Assembly: GCA_019744775.1 (NCBI GenBank)
Contig: JAIETZ010000003.1
Span: 124,001-188,000, forward strand
Source of the DNA: Candidatus Obscuribacterales bacterium
GTDB taxonomy: Bacteria > Cyanobacteriota > Vampirovibrionia > Obscuribacterales > Obscuribacteraceae
Direction: 5' to 3'
Length of the DNA: 64,000 nucleotides
A program made the position numbers and the translations under genes. This document shows positions 42,040 through 49,937 of the stretch, piece after piece (within the stretch, counting starts at the first letter, position 1; each line of letters opens with the position of its first letter). The notes beneath the pieces are model-generated. The model ran no database searches. It worked only from the letters and a program-made list of their open reading frames with translations, and had not been told where the DNA came from.

Positions 42040-42573
42040 ATGCAGAAAATGTCGGTTACCCTAAATTTGACAGCAAAAGATATGGTTGTGTGCGGAGAGC
42101 AACTTTTCTTGCGAGACATTATGCGCAGGCGGGGGCTTTGGATTTTATATGCGATCTGTTTGATTGAATCATGTCTGTCACAAGCATATTTTTCTGGAAA
42201 TCTACTAGATGCTTTTTGTTGGTTCATTGTATGTTGGTTGCCAGCGTTTATTGTGTTCATAGTCTTTGTTGGTGTTCCAAGTCAATCATGGATCTACTAT
42301 AGGGATAACCGCGAGCGCCTATCGAATGTCGTAATCACTATTTCACCGGAGAACCTTTTGAATGAGGCTAAGTCGGCCGGTGTTACTGCAGTCTACGAAT
42401 GGGCGGCTATATCCAACATTGAGTTGAGGAAGCATTACATTTGGATTCAAGTGTTAAAGCATCCGCCAGTAGTAATATGTGTTCCACTGAGATCCTTTCA
42501 GGACGCGGACGAGGCTGAAGAGTTCTATAGACAGGCTTATTCATTTTGGCAACAGGGTAAGCTTCGGCAATAA
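42040..42573 (+). CDS. YcxB-like membrane protein
   Basis: About 177 residues. Two TM helices (roughly 32-50 and 58-82) followed by a PH-like cytoplasmic domain. That domain has ITISPENLLNEAKSAGVTAVYEWAAISNIE and CVPLRSFQDADEAEEFYRQAYSFW, as in YcxB C-terminal domains. GGTGA precedes ATG 42040; a TTG at 42010 would add ten residues. Function unknown. YcxB-like genes often stand next to toxin and immunity genes. Confidence 0.65.
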   Translation: MQKMSVTLNLTAKDMVVCGEQLFLRDIMRRRGLWILYAICLIESCLSQAYFSGNLLDAFCWFIVCWLPAFIVFIVFVGVPSQSWIYYRDNRERLSNVVITISPENLLNEAKSAGVTAVYEWAAISNIELRKHYIWIQVLKHPPVVICVPLRSFQDADEAEEFYRQAYSFWQQGKLRQ

Positions 42574-42621
42574 TATTGGAGGCGGAACTTTCGAGCAGAC
42601 GATACACCAATTAAGAGTAAA

Positions 42622-42927
42622 TTGCCGATTTTAACTAATGGAGTGGTGGGAGTATTGCGGATTCAAGCGGTGAGACTAATACTAGTGAAATTAGCGCTTG
42701 GCTCCATGAGTCTCGCTGCAGTAGCGTTAATCCTTACACTACTAGGATTTCCGAAGTTTCCTGCCCTGCTGGCCGCTGTTTCAAGCTTATCGTTTTGTCT
42801 TTTTGTGTGGGCAGCCGTTTGGAGGCGGAATATTGTGCTCTCGATAGCGTTTGCACTCCTGTCCGTCACCGCATTCATTGCACATGTATGGGCATGGGGA
42901 CCGCACCTGCATCTCATCGCATTTTGA
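42622..42927 (+). CDS. Small three-TM membrane protein, unknown function
   Basis: 101 residues or fewer. Three hydrophobic segments (about 18-42, 45-66, 70-92) and a short His-containing end (WAWGPHLHLIAF). The start is doubtful: TTG 42622 has no ribosome site, and GTG/TTG codons up to 42658 are possible. GGAGG at 42581 is too far away. Last of the RHS-region string. Confidence 0.45.
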   Translation: MPILTNGVVGVLRIQAVRLILVKLALGSMSLAAVALILTLLGFPKFPALLAAVSSLSFCLFVWAAVWRRNIVLSIAFALLSVTAFIAHVWAWGPHLHLIAF

Positions 42928-43017
42928 TTAATTGAGTTCTGTTGATGCGCATGAGACAGCTTTAGCGCATAAATTCAATTCCTTTATCGATCTAGTGACA
43001 TTTGAAAAGGCTGAAAA

Positions 43018-43092
43018 ATGTCAGAATACGCTACAAGAAAAATCTGGACAGAAGAAGACTTGGACTCAATTAACTGGCAATTAGCTTATTGA
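43018..43092 (+). pseudogene. 24-codon ORF, probable remnant of a larger gene
   Basis: ATG 43018 has AAGG 8 nt upstream. The frame reads MSEYATRKIWTEEDL...INWQLAY and stops at 43092. The wording looks like the start of a normal soluble protein rather than a leader peptide, and the frame after the stop does not continue convincingly. It lies in the 237-nt gap before tetR, which otherwise holds only the TetR operator. Confidence 0.35.
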
Positions 43093-43135
43093 GGCACCTG
43101 CAAGCTCTTGCCCAAACGCGCTGCGGCATTTAGAA

Positions 43136-43155
43136 TTAGAACCATACGGTTCTAA
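43136..43155. promoter_or_regulatory. TetR operator at its own gene (TTAGAAC-N6-GTTCTAA)
   Basis: Perfect inverted repeat TTAGAACC-ATAC-GGTTCTAA ending 9 nt before the tetR ATG. It has the same 20-bp layout, TTAGRAC-N6-GTYCTAA, as the site at 43828-43847, as expected for autoregulation. Confidence 0.75.
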
Positions 43156-43164
43156 AGTGGTTAT

Positions 43165-43761
43165 ATGATTCCGGTCAAAGAAAGCTCATCTCGAGAAAAG
43201 CTCATAAGCGCGACGATGCAGCTTATGTCTTCGCGTGGCTTTGAGTCTATGGGCATCCATAGCATTCTTGAAGAAGCGGGTGTTACTAAAAGCAATTTTT
43301 ATTACCATTTCAAATCCAAAGAAGAGCTTTGTCTGGCAGCGCTTGATCACATGTCGGACTACTTCTTTGAGATGTTTGTTGATCCGATATTGCTTGATGC
43401 GAAGGTCTCGCCGAAAAAGAGGCTGCATAAGTTAATTGATTTCTTCAAGCAAAAAATGAGTGAGTCGCAGTGCTCGGGCGGTTGTGCCTTTGTCAATTTG
43501 TCCGCGGAGACGTCAGACTTTCATCCGGCGTTTAGAGAGAGAATTACTCGTCACTATAAAGAATATGCAGATCGTATCGCTAAGTGCTACGAAGAAGGCG
43601 TGAAGAAGGGCGAGTTCACGAAGAAGATAAAGCCGCAGCAAGCTGCACAAATGATTATGTCTTTGATGAATGGCACGATGTTGATGTCTAAGGTTCAAAA
43701 AGACCCTGGTGTTATTGAAATGAATACGAGCACCCTTTTTAGCCTTATCAGCGAAAAATAG
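43165..43761 (+). CDS. TetR/AcrR-family transcriptional regulator
   Basis: 198 residues. N-terminal helix-turn-helix at about 30-48 (IHSILEEAGVTKSNFYYHFKSKEEL, classic TetR). The C-terminal ligand domain includes SQCSGGCAFVNLSAETSDFHPAFR. This is the GCL-vNLsaE block, with Cys in the region where NemR-like regulators keep their electrophile-sensing Cys. Flanked by matching operators in front of itself and in front of the Cys-rich gene downstream. It probably represses both and may respond to reactive electrophiles or metals (inference). Confidence 0.92.
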   Translation: MIPVKESSSREKLISATMQLMSSRGFESMGIHSILEEAGVTKSNFYYHFKSKEELCLAALDHMSDYFFEMFVDPILLDAKVSPKKRLHKLIDFFKQKMSESQCSGGCAFVNLSAETSDFHPAFRERITRHYKEYADRIAKCYEEGVKKGEFTKKIKPQQAAQMIMSLMNGTMLMSKVQKDPGVIEMNTSTLFSLISEK

Positions 43762-43798
43762 CTACTGACAAGGTCAATCTTTATCTTTTTGTTCTTGA

Positions 43799-43847
43799 TT
43801 AGGACAGACCGGTATGATTCAATTTAGTTAGGACAAGTCGGTCCTAA
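43799..43847 (+). promoter_or_regulatory. Tandem TetR operators and -10 upstream of the Cys-rich gene
   Basis: A full site TTAGGAC-AAGTCG-GTCCTAA (43828-43847) and a half-conserved site TTAGGAC-AGACCG-GTATGAT (43799-43818), 29 bp apart. TATGAT (43813-43818) in the half site is a candidate -10. Both match the operator before tetR. Confidence 0.7.
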
Positions 43848-43889
43848 TGCGTAATTCAGATTAAACAACCATAGAAAAGGAATACACAC

Positions 43890-44207
43890 ATGTCTAACGA
43901 ATGCTGCGAAGAAAAGGGTCATTGCAGTGAGCCTGCCAGCCAGCAACATTGCTCAACTGGTGCTTCTCATGGCAATGAGGGCGAGTGCAATATGCACGAA
44001 AAGCTTCTGTGCTTGGCTGATGAAGCCTGGAAGGAAGTTTTGAAAGAGAAAATCAAACAGGAAATCGAAAAGACTTCCGGTGCCAAACTTTCGTCACTGG
44101 CTAAGCTTGTCGCGGAAGCTAACGGTAAGAAATGGGCGTTTATGATTCAAGGCAAGAAGGCTTGCGAAGAATACAAAGCCCAAGTTCGTAATTTGCTGAC
44201 TGAATAA
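43890..44207 (+). CDS. Cys/His-rich small protein, TetR target candidate
   Basis: 105 residues. The first 41 residues hold six Cys (5, 6, 12, 21, 33, 41) and four His (11, 20, 27, 36), spaced irregularly: a metal-binding or thiol-scavenging region. The rest is helical and charged (ADEAWKEVLKEKIKQEIEKTSG, LVAEANGKKWAFMIQGKKACEEY). No family recognised. AAGGAA precedes the ATG. Controlled, by its operators, by the adjacent TetR protein. Its 3' end is 5 nt from the convergent yifB stop. Confidence 0.75.
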   Translation: MSNECCEEKGHCSEPASQQHCSTGASHGNEGECNMHEKLLCLADEAWKEVLKEKIKQEIEKTSGAKLSSLAKLVAEANGKKWAFMIQGKKACEEYKAQVRNLLTE

Positions 44208-44212
44208 TTTGG

Positions 44213-45742
44213 TCACTTGGGTGATCGATAACGAATAGCCTCGGCAACGTGCTTGCTGTCGACATTTTCCGAAGCTTCGAGATCAGCAATGGTCCGAGCA
44301 ACGCGCAAAATGCGATCGTAAGCACGTGCTGATAGTCCGAGCTTGTTGACGGCTAGTGCGAGTAGTCTGCTTGCTGATTCGTCGATGCTGCAGAATTTTC
44401 GTACTTGTTTATGGGATAGCTGTCCGTTGTAGATGAAGTCGGGTGTGGGGAAGCGGGATTTTTGGGCTTCAACTGCGCGTTTGACGCGGAGAGAAATTAT
44501 TTCGGAGGATTCGGAGATTTTGGTTGAGGCGAGCTCTTCTTCGCTTAGGCGGGCAGCTTCGACGTGTAGGTCCATGCGGTCGAGGAATGGGCCGGATAAG
44601 CGAGCCCAATATCTATCGGCTTGATTGGGTGTACACGTGCAGTGTTTGACTTTGTCTCCGCGGAAGCCGCATGGGCATGGATTGCAGGCGGCGACTAAAA
44701 GAAATGATGCGGGATAGGTGAGAGTCTGGCTGACGCGCGAGATGGTTACGTTGCCTGTTTCCATTGGTTGACGTAAAGTGTCCAGATGAGCGCGTGGGAA
44801 TTCGGTGAGTTCATCGAGGAAGAGAATTCCTAAATGGCTCAGTGAAATTTCTCCCGGTTTTGGTTGGCGTCCTCCGCCGACTAGACCAAATGCGGATGCG
44901 CTGTGGTGTGGTGTGCGGAATGGACGTTGATTGATGAGCGACTTTTTGTCGGATAGAAGTCCGGCTACGCTGTACAGCTTCGTGAGTTCCAAAGATTCAC
45001 CGAACGAGAGTGGTGGCATGATGGACGGCAAGCGTTGAGCTAGCATTGATTTGCCGGAGCCGGGTGGGCCGACCATTAGGATGTTGTGGCGACCGGCGGC
45101 GGCTATTTCTAGAGCGCGTTTTGCGTTTTCTTGTCCCTTAACGTCGCAGAAGTCTAAGTCAAATATCAATTGAGTTTGCCTTTGTTCGAATATTTGTTTA
45201 GCGCTTCGTACGAGTTGAGATGAGTTGTCCAAACCAGACAAAATATTTACCACTTGCTTCAAGTGGCTGGCTGGATAGACAGTTAGACCTTCGACAAGAC
45301 CTGCCTCTTCGGCGTTAACTTCAGGCACGATTATGTTCTTTGCGCCGTAGTGAAAGGCAGCAAGAGCAACAGGTAAGACGCCTGTGACGGGGCGAATTGA
45401 ACCATCCAGACTGAGCTCGCCGATGAGCCAGAAATCAGACAGCTTGTCTGTTGGCAGATAGCCAGTTGCAGCAAGTATGCCTGCGGCAATAGGCAAATCG
45501 TAAGCTGGTCCTTCTTTGCGTGTGTCAGCGGGTGCGAGATTGACCACCCACTTCTTGCCGGGTGGAAGAAGGAAGTCGCAAGCTTTAATTGCTGAGCGGA
45601 CTCTTTCTTGTGATTCTTTGATTGCTGTATCAGGCAATCCGACAATTAAAATTTGTCCTATGCCACCGCCCGAATCAACTTCTACTTCAAGACGATAACC
45701 GTCGACACCTACTATGGCTCCAGAATAGACACGTGCGAACAT
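44213..45742 (-). CDS. YifB/ComM-family Mg-chelatase-like AAA+ ATPase
   Basis: 509 residues. N-terminal ChlI-like Lon-protease-fold domain (GGIGQILIVGLPDTAIKESQERVRSAI). AAA+ core with Walker A GPPGSGKSMLAQRLP near 222 and Walker B LGILFLDELTEF. Cys-rich insert CNPCPCGFRGDKVKHCTC. C-terminal Mg_chelatase_C domain (GLSARAYDRILRVARTIADLE). ComM is a hexameric branch-migration helicase in natural transformation; this full-length orthologue suggests a similar DNA role. AGGAGG precedes the ATG by 5 nt. Confidence 0.93.
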   Translation of the reverse strand: MFARVYSGAIVGVDGYRLEVEVDSGGGIGQILIVGLPDTAIKESQERVRSAIKACDFLLPPGKKWVVNLAPADTRKEGPAYDLPIAAGILAATGYLPTDKLSDFWLIGELSLDGSIRPVTGVLPVALAAFHYGAKNIIVPEVNAEEAGLVEGLTVYPASHLKQVVNILSGLDNSSQLVRSAKQIFEQRQTQLIFDLDFCDVKGQENAKRALEIAAAGRHNILMVGPPGSGKSMLAQRLPSIMPPLSFGESLELTKLYSVAGLLSDKKSLINQRPFRTPHHSASAFGLVGGGRQPKPGEISLSHLGILFLDELTEFPRAHLDTLRQPMETGNVTISRVSQTLTYPASFLLVAACNPCPCGFRGDKVKHCTCTPNQADRYWARLSGPFLDRMDLHVEAARLSEEELASTKISESSEIISLRVKRAVEAQKSRFPTPDFIYNGQLSHKQVRKFCSIDESASRLLALAVNKLGLSARAYDRILRVARTIADLEASENVDSKHVAEAIRYRSPK

Positions 45743-45833
45743 AAGCCCTCCTTTTCAAGGGATACCTTGCTGGTGTTTATCTATAGACGGTCAAGAGGTG
45801 GAAAAAGTTCAATGCAATTGGCAGATTTTATCT

Positions 45834-46580
45834 TTAGCCGATAGCGTATGCATGTCCGCAACTCAAGCAGAATGAGAAGTCGTGCTGTCCGTTGATGCCG
45901 CAGTGTGGACACGCAAAGGCAGCGTTTTTGCTATTGACTTGAGTTCCAATATCTTTGTAATTGAGACTATCAAATTTGTATTCGCCGAAATCGTAATTTA
46001 ACGGCTCTGGCATAGGCATGCGTTCTATTGCCCGCACTTCAGTTGCGTAGGGATCAGAATGCGTAGCAATAGTGTCGTACATAAATTGCCCTGCTTTGAT
46101 GTCTCCGTAGCCTAGGTTGTTTACGGCATCAGGGTCAGTGGGACTTACAATTGGCTGGGCGCAAACGTTTTGTTGTAGGTGGCTGCGCACAAATTCATCT
46201 GTAAATTCATTGACGTTTTCCGGTGGCGTTTCGTGTGACACTTTTAACGTGGACCGAAGAGACTCGGGAGGAGCATTTATTGCTTTCGGTCTGGAGCGAG
46301 TATAACTTGGTTGAATGTCTTTCGGTTTTTTCTTTGGTGGTCGCGATAGTGCGGATTCGGCAGCGATTTCTGTGGTGGCGATGATCGACAGCACAACATA
46401 AGCTCCCAACAGCACGCCGAAATGCTCGGACATAAAAATACGAATAAGCACGCCAATTACAAGCCAGCGTAAGGCTGATAAACCACTGGCATAGACGTTG
46501 CCCACTCCTAGTAGGAATATGTTGAGAATCCAGACTAGAAGTATTGATTTTGAGGCTGGAAAGCGTACTGGCGAAACCAT
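45834..46580 (-). CDS. Membrane protein with C-terminal zinc ribbon, unknown function
   Basis: 248 residues. Two or three TM helices in the first 75 residues, a disordered Pro/Lys/Ser-rich middle, and a C-terminal zinc ribbon CPHCGINGQHDFSFCLSCGH (CxxC-x10-CxxC). The N-terminal LLVWILNIFLLGVGNVYASG resembles TM2-like small membrane domains. No function assigned. Confidence 0.7.
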   Translation of the reverse strand: MVSPVRFPASKSILLVWILNIFLLGVGNVYASGLSALRWLVIGVLIRIFMSEHFGVLLGAYVVLSIIATTEIAAESALSRPPKKKPKDIQPSYTRSRPKAINAPPESLRSTLKVSHETPPENVNEFTDEFVRSHLQQNVCAQPIVSPTDPDAVNNLGYGDIKAGQFMYDTIATHSDPYATEVRAIERMPMPEPLNYDFGEYKFDSLNYKDIGTQVNSKNAAFACPHCGINGQHDFSFCLSCGHAYAIG

Positions 46581-46636
46581 TGTCCTGCCCTGAAAAAGGG
46601 TCTGCCTAGCCTATTACTTGCCCTTAAGCAGCTAAT

Positions 46637-47386
46637 TTATTTCGCTTTTTTGATGCCTTGAAACAAAGATAGATATTTCTTTGCCTCTTCGTTTTTAGGG
46701 TCTTTCGCCAGGATTTTGTTTAACTCGGCTTCGGCTTGAGACTTGTCGCCTTTGTCGTTCAGCGCTATTGCCAGACCAATTCGAGCTTCGGCATTATCTG
46801 GGTTTATCTCGAGAGCCTTTTTCTCTTCGGCAATTTGTCCATCAAGCTGTCCGCCTTGTCCTAAGGCTAGTCCGAGTTTGTGGTGGACAACATCATCGTC
46901 TTCGTTCAATTGCAGCACATAGCGGTAGTGATCGACTGCCACTTGAATGTCGCCTTTGCCCAGCGCGGCGTCTGCAAGCGCTTTGTGAGCCTGTGGCTCT
47001 GTTTGAGAAAGTTCAATTGCGGTGCTTGCTTCTTTTATTGCTTCGTCGAATTGCCCTTTGTTGGTCAATGATTGAGCCAATACGTAATGAGCAATTGTGT
47101 TTTTGGGATCAAGTTCAATTGCTTTGCGCAAAATGCTAATAGCTTCGTCGTATTGTCCTTGTTCGTTTAGGATGACACCGAGGTTGTTGGCGGCAACAGA
47201 GCTTGTCGGGTCTAATTTGAGAGCCTGTCTGTATTCGGTCTCTGCGTGTTTGTAATCCGACATTTTGAAATAGTTGTTGCCGCTTATCAAACAGTCAGTA
47301 GCGCTCTTTACCGTGCAGCCGGCTAGTGCGGCGCTTAGGCAGAGAGCAGATATGATGAAAGCTGATGAACGCAACGTCTTACTCAT
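46637..47386 (-). CDS. TPR lipoprotein
   Basis: 249 residues. Lipobox LAGC (Cys24) predicts a lipid-anchored periplasmic protein. Six TPR units follow from about 30 to 240 (for example AAVANNLGVILNEQGQYDEAISILRKAIELDPKN). It starts one nt after the aspS stop and is surely cotranscribed with it. TPR lipoproteins of this kind (PilF/NlpI-like) scaffold envelope complexes; the partner is unknown. Confidence 0.82.
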   Translation of the reverse strand: MSKTLRSSAFIISALCLSAALAGCTVKSATDCLISGNNYFKMSDYKHAETEYRQALKLDPTSSVAANNLGVILNEQGQYDEAISILRKAIELDPKNTIAHYVLAQSLTNKGQFDEAIKEASTAIELSQTEPQAHKALADAALGKGDIQVAVDHYRYVLQLNEDDDVVHHKLGLALGQGGQLDGQIAEEKKALEINPDNAEARIGLAIALNDKGDKSQAEAELNKILAKDPKNEEAKKYLSLFQGIKKAK

Positions 47387-47387
47387 G

Positions 47388-49199
47388 CTAGGTTTTGGAA
47401 CCCATCGTAGCAGGTTTGTTTTGCCCTAACAAATGAAGCTCTTTCAGTTGTTCTGCTGAAGCTTCCGATGGTGCGGCAGTCATTAAGCAAGTGCCGGATT
47501 GAGTTTTTGGAAACGCAATGACATCACGAATAGACTTTTGTTTTGCTAGAAGCATGACGATACGGTCAAGTCCGAGTGCTATGCCTCCGTGTGGTGGCGC
47601 ACCGAATTCCAGTGCTTCTAATAGGAAACCGAATTTGTCATATGCGGTATTACGATCGATGCCTATTGCAGCGAACGCTTTTTGTTGGACTTCTTGGCTG
47701 TGAATACGAATAGAGCCGCCGCCAATTTCTACTCCGTTGTAGACAGCGTCGTAAGCGCGAGCACGACATTTTTCGGGGCTTGTTTCTATGTATTCGATGT
47801 CTTCCGCCTTTGGTGCGGTAAATGGATGGTGCACTGCCATCATGCGTCCTTCTTGTTCGTCGAATTCAAACATCGGGAAGTCGACTACCCAAAGAAGTTC
47901 GTGTTTTGATTCATCGATAAGACCAAGCTCTTCGCCAAGTTTTAAGCGCAGTCTGCCGAGCACGGTGGCAACAACATTTTCTTTGTCTGCCACGATTAAG
48001 ATGACGTCGCCTGCGGTAGCTCCTGCAAGTGACTTCATGGTTTCGAGTTCTTCATCGGAGAAATGTTGGACAAGTCCTGATGAGCGAATGCCTTCTTTCT
48101 CGCCGCTTGCCGGGAAAGAAATCCAGGCAAGTCCTTTGGAACCTTGGGCTTTGGCGTATTCCACCCATGTGTCCAGGTGTTTGCGCGAAGTTGTCTCATG
48201 CGCGTTTTTCAAGGTGAGCGCTTTTACTTTGCCGCCGGCTTCAGCTACTGAGGCAAATACTTTGAATTTGCAAGTTTGAGCCAGTGGTGTCAGATCTCTG
48301 ATTTTTAAATCAAAGCGCAAGTCCGGTTTGTCAGAGCCGTATGAGCCCATTGCTTCTGCGTAAGACAAACGCGGGAACGGACGTTTTACAGCGATGTTTA
48401 CTTGTTTGAAAGACTCTTCAATAATGCCTTCGGCAATATTCATCACGTCTTCTTCATCGACAAAAGACATTTCCAAGTCTATTTGCGTGAATTCAGGTTG
48501 ACGATCAGCGCGCAAGTCTTCGTCACGGAAGCAGCGAGCTACTTGATAGTAGCGATCAAGACCGCTAACCATCAATGTTTGTTTGAATAGTTGTGGAGAC
48601 TGCGGTAATGCATACCATTGTCCGGGATTAAGACGGCTTGGCACCAAGAAGTCTCTTGCACCTTCAGGAGTTGCTTTGGTGAGCATTGGCGTTTCGACTT
48701 CAATGAAATTTTCTTTGTCGAGATATCTGCGCATTGCTTGTGTGATGTTGTGACGCAATTTGAGATTGCGGTTCATTGTCTGCGAGCGCAAATCCAAGAA
48801 GCGATACTTTAAGCGCAATGCTTCATCAACATTGTCAGATTCATGTAGTTGGAATGGCAATGGTTTGGAAGTGTTGAGAAGTTCAACTTCATCAGGATAA
48901 ATTTCCAACTGACCGGTTGCCGCTTCTTTGTTCTGACTTTCGTCCGGGCGCTTGGTAACCGTGCCCTGGGCAATTATTACGTATTCGCTACGCAGGTTTG
49001 AAAAGATGTCGTGGACGGCTTTATTTTTGTTGGGGTCGGCTACCAATTGAATTTTGCCGGTTGTATCCCGCAATTCAATAAAGATGAGCCCGCCCAAGTC
49101 GCGCCTGGCATCCACCCAGCCTGCCACGGTTACTTTCTGTCCGATATTAGTGCTGGAAAGCTCGCCAGAGCCGCAACTACGTTTTAATCCTTTAGCCAT
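47388..49199 (-). CDS. aspS: Aspartyl-tRNA synthetase
   Basis: Charges tRNA-Asp (or both Asp and Asn tRNAs in the non-discriminating type; not decided here). 603 residues. N-terminal OB anticodon-binding domain ([23 protein letters not shown]). Class II motif 2 ([27 protein letters not shown]). The bacterial GAD insertion lies around 290-420. Motif 3 is [14 protein letters not shown]. First gene of a pair with the TPR lipoprotein. Confidence 0.97.
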   Translation of the reverse strand: MAKGLKRSCGSGELSSTNIGQKVTVAGWVDARRDLGGLIFIELRDTTGKIQLVADPNKNKAVHDIFSNLRSEYVIIAQGTVTKRPDESQNKEAATGQLEIYPDEVELLNTSKPLPFQLHESDNVDEALRLKYRFLDLRSQTMNRNLKLRHNITQAMRRYLDKENFIEVETPMLTKATPEGARDFLVPSRLNPGQWYALPQSPQLFKQTLMVSGLDRYYQVARCFRDEDLRADRQPEFTQIDLEMSFVDEEDVMNIAEGIIEESFKQVNIAVKRPFPRLSYAEAMGSYGSDKPDLRFDLKIRDLTPLAQTCKFKVFASVAEAGGKVKALTLKNAHETTSRKHLDTWVEYAKAQGSKGLAWISFPASGEKEGIRSSGLVQHFSDEELETMKSLAGATAGDVILIVADKENVVATVLGRLRLKLGEELGLIDESKHELLWVVDFPMFEFDEQEGRMMAVHHPFTAPKAEDIEYIETSPEKCRARAYDAVYNGVEIGGGSIRIHSQEVQQKAFAAIGIDRNTAYDKFGFLLEALEFGAPPHGGIALGLDRIVMLLAKQKSIRDVIAFPKTQSGTCLMTAAPSEASAEQLKELHLLGQNKPATMGSKT

Positions 49200-49323
49200 T
49201 TCCTACAAAAAATCTCCTGCAAAAAGGACAGTTATCCCCTGCCCCGGACTCTAATTATAATTGCCCGCTTGGGTGTAGACTGAAGGGGTAAAGTAATTAC
49301 ATCTTTTGACAAGGTTTTAACTA

Positions 49324-49890
49324 ATGCCCCCAGAGACCGCAGGTTTTATTTCTCAAATGAATCCCGTCGTATTGACGGTTTTGCCATGGTTGCTGTTGGC
49401 TTTGGGCGGATCTTTTATCTACAAGTCGGTTCTAGCCACCTTTTGGGGGCGCACCCGCTATTGGCATGGTTTTTTGCCAATTTCTCTTGTCTCGCCGTTA
49501 TTTTTGCATTTGCCGTCGTCCCCACGCTCGCCGGTTAAGACTACCCACCAATGGTGGGTTCACATTCTGCTTGGACCTTTGTTCCTATTTCTTGGTCTGG
49601 GCTGTTTGGCCAGTGGCGCTGACCTATTGGGCTGGGAAGGTACCAAGTCCGTCAATCGTTTACTGACCCTTGGTCAAGACCATGTTGTTGATAAAAACGG
49701 TAAAACCAGAGCGGTCAAACCGCTTATCGTATTTGATCGGGATAGAGGTTATAGCTTTCCGGGATTCCATAGACTGCGCAAGCATTTTGTAAAAGTATTC
49801 AATCAGCCGGTATTCAAAGAAGAACACCCACAACCCGGACAGCCTGCGCCAGTGGAAACCGAGGAAGAGTCAAGCGACGATTCCGAATAG
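49324..49890 (+). CDS. Membrane protein, unknown function
   Basis: 188 residues. TM helices near 15-35 and 80-102. A conserved-looking cytoplasmic part (VVDKNGKTRAVKPLIVFDRDRGYSFPGFHRLRKHF) and an acidic tail (VETEEESSDDSE). Not recognised. It lies 47 nt upstream of the EF-G-like gene in the same direction. Confidence 0.6.
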   Translation: MPPETAGFISQMNPVVLTVLPWLLLALGGSFIYKSVLATFWGRTRYWHGFLPISLVSPLFLHLPSSPRSPVKTTHQWWVHILLGPLFLFLGLGCLASGADLLGWEGTKSVNRLLTLGQDHVVDKNGKTRAVKPLIVFDRDRGYSFPGFHRLRKHFVKVFNQPVFKEEHPQPGQPAPVETEEESSDDSE

Positions 49891-49937
49891 GCTTGCCAAC
49901 AGTCAAGTTGTAACCAAAATGCCGAAGGGAGTATCCG

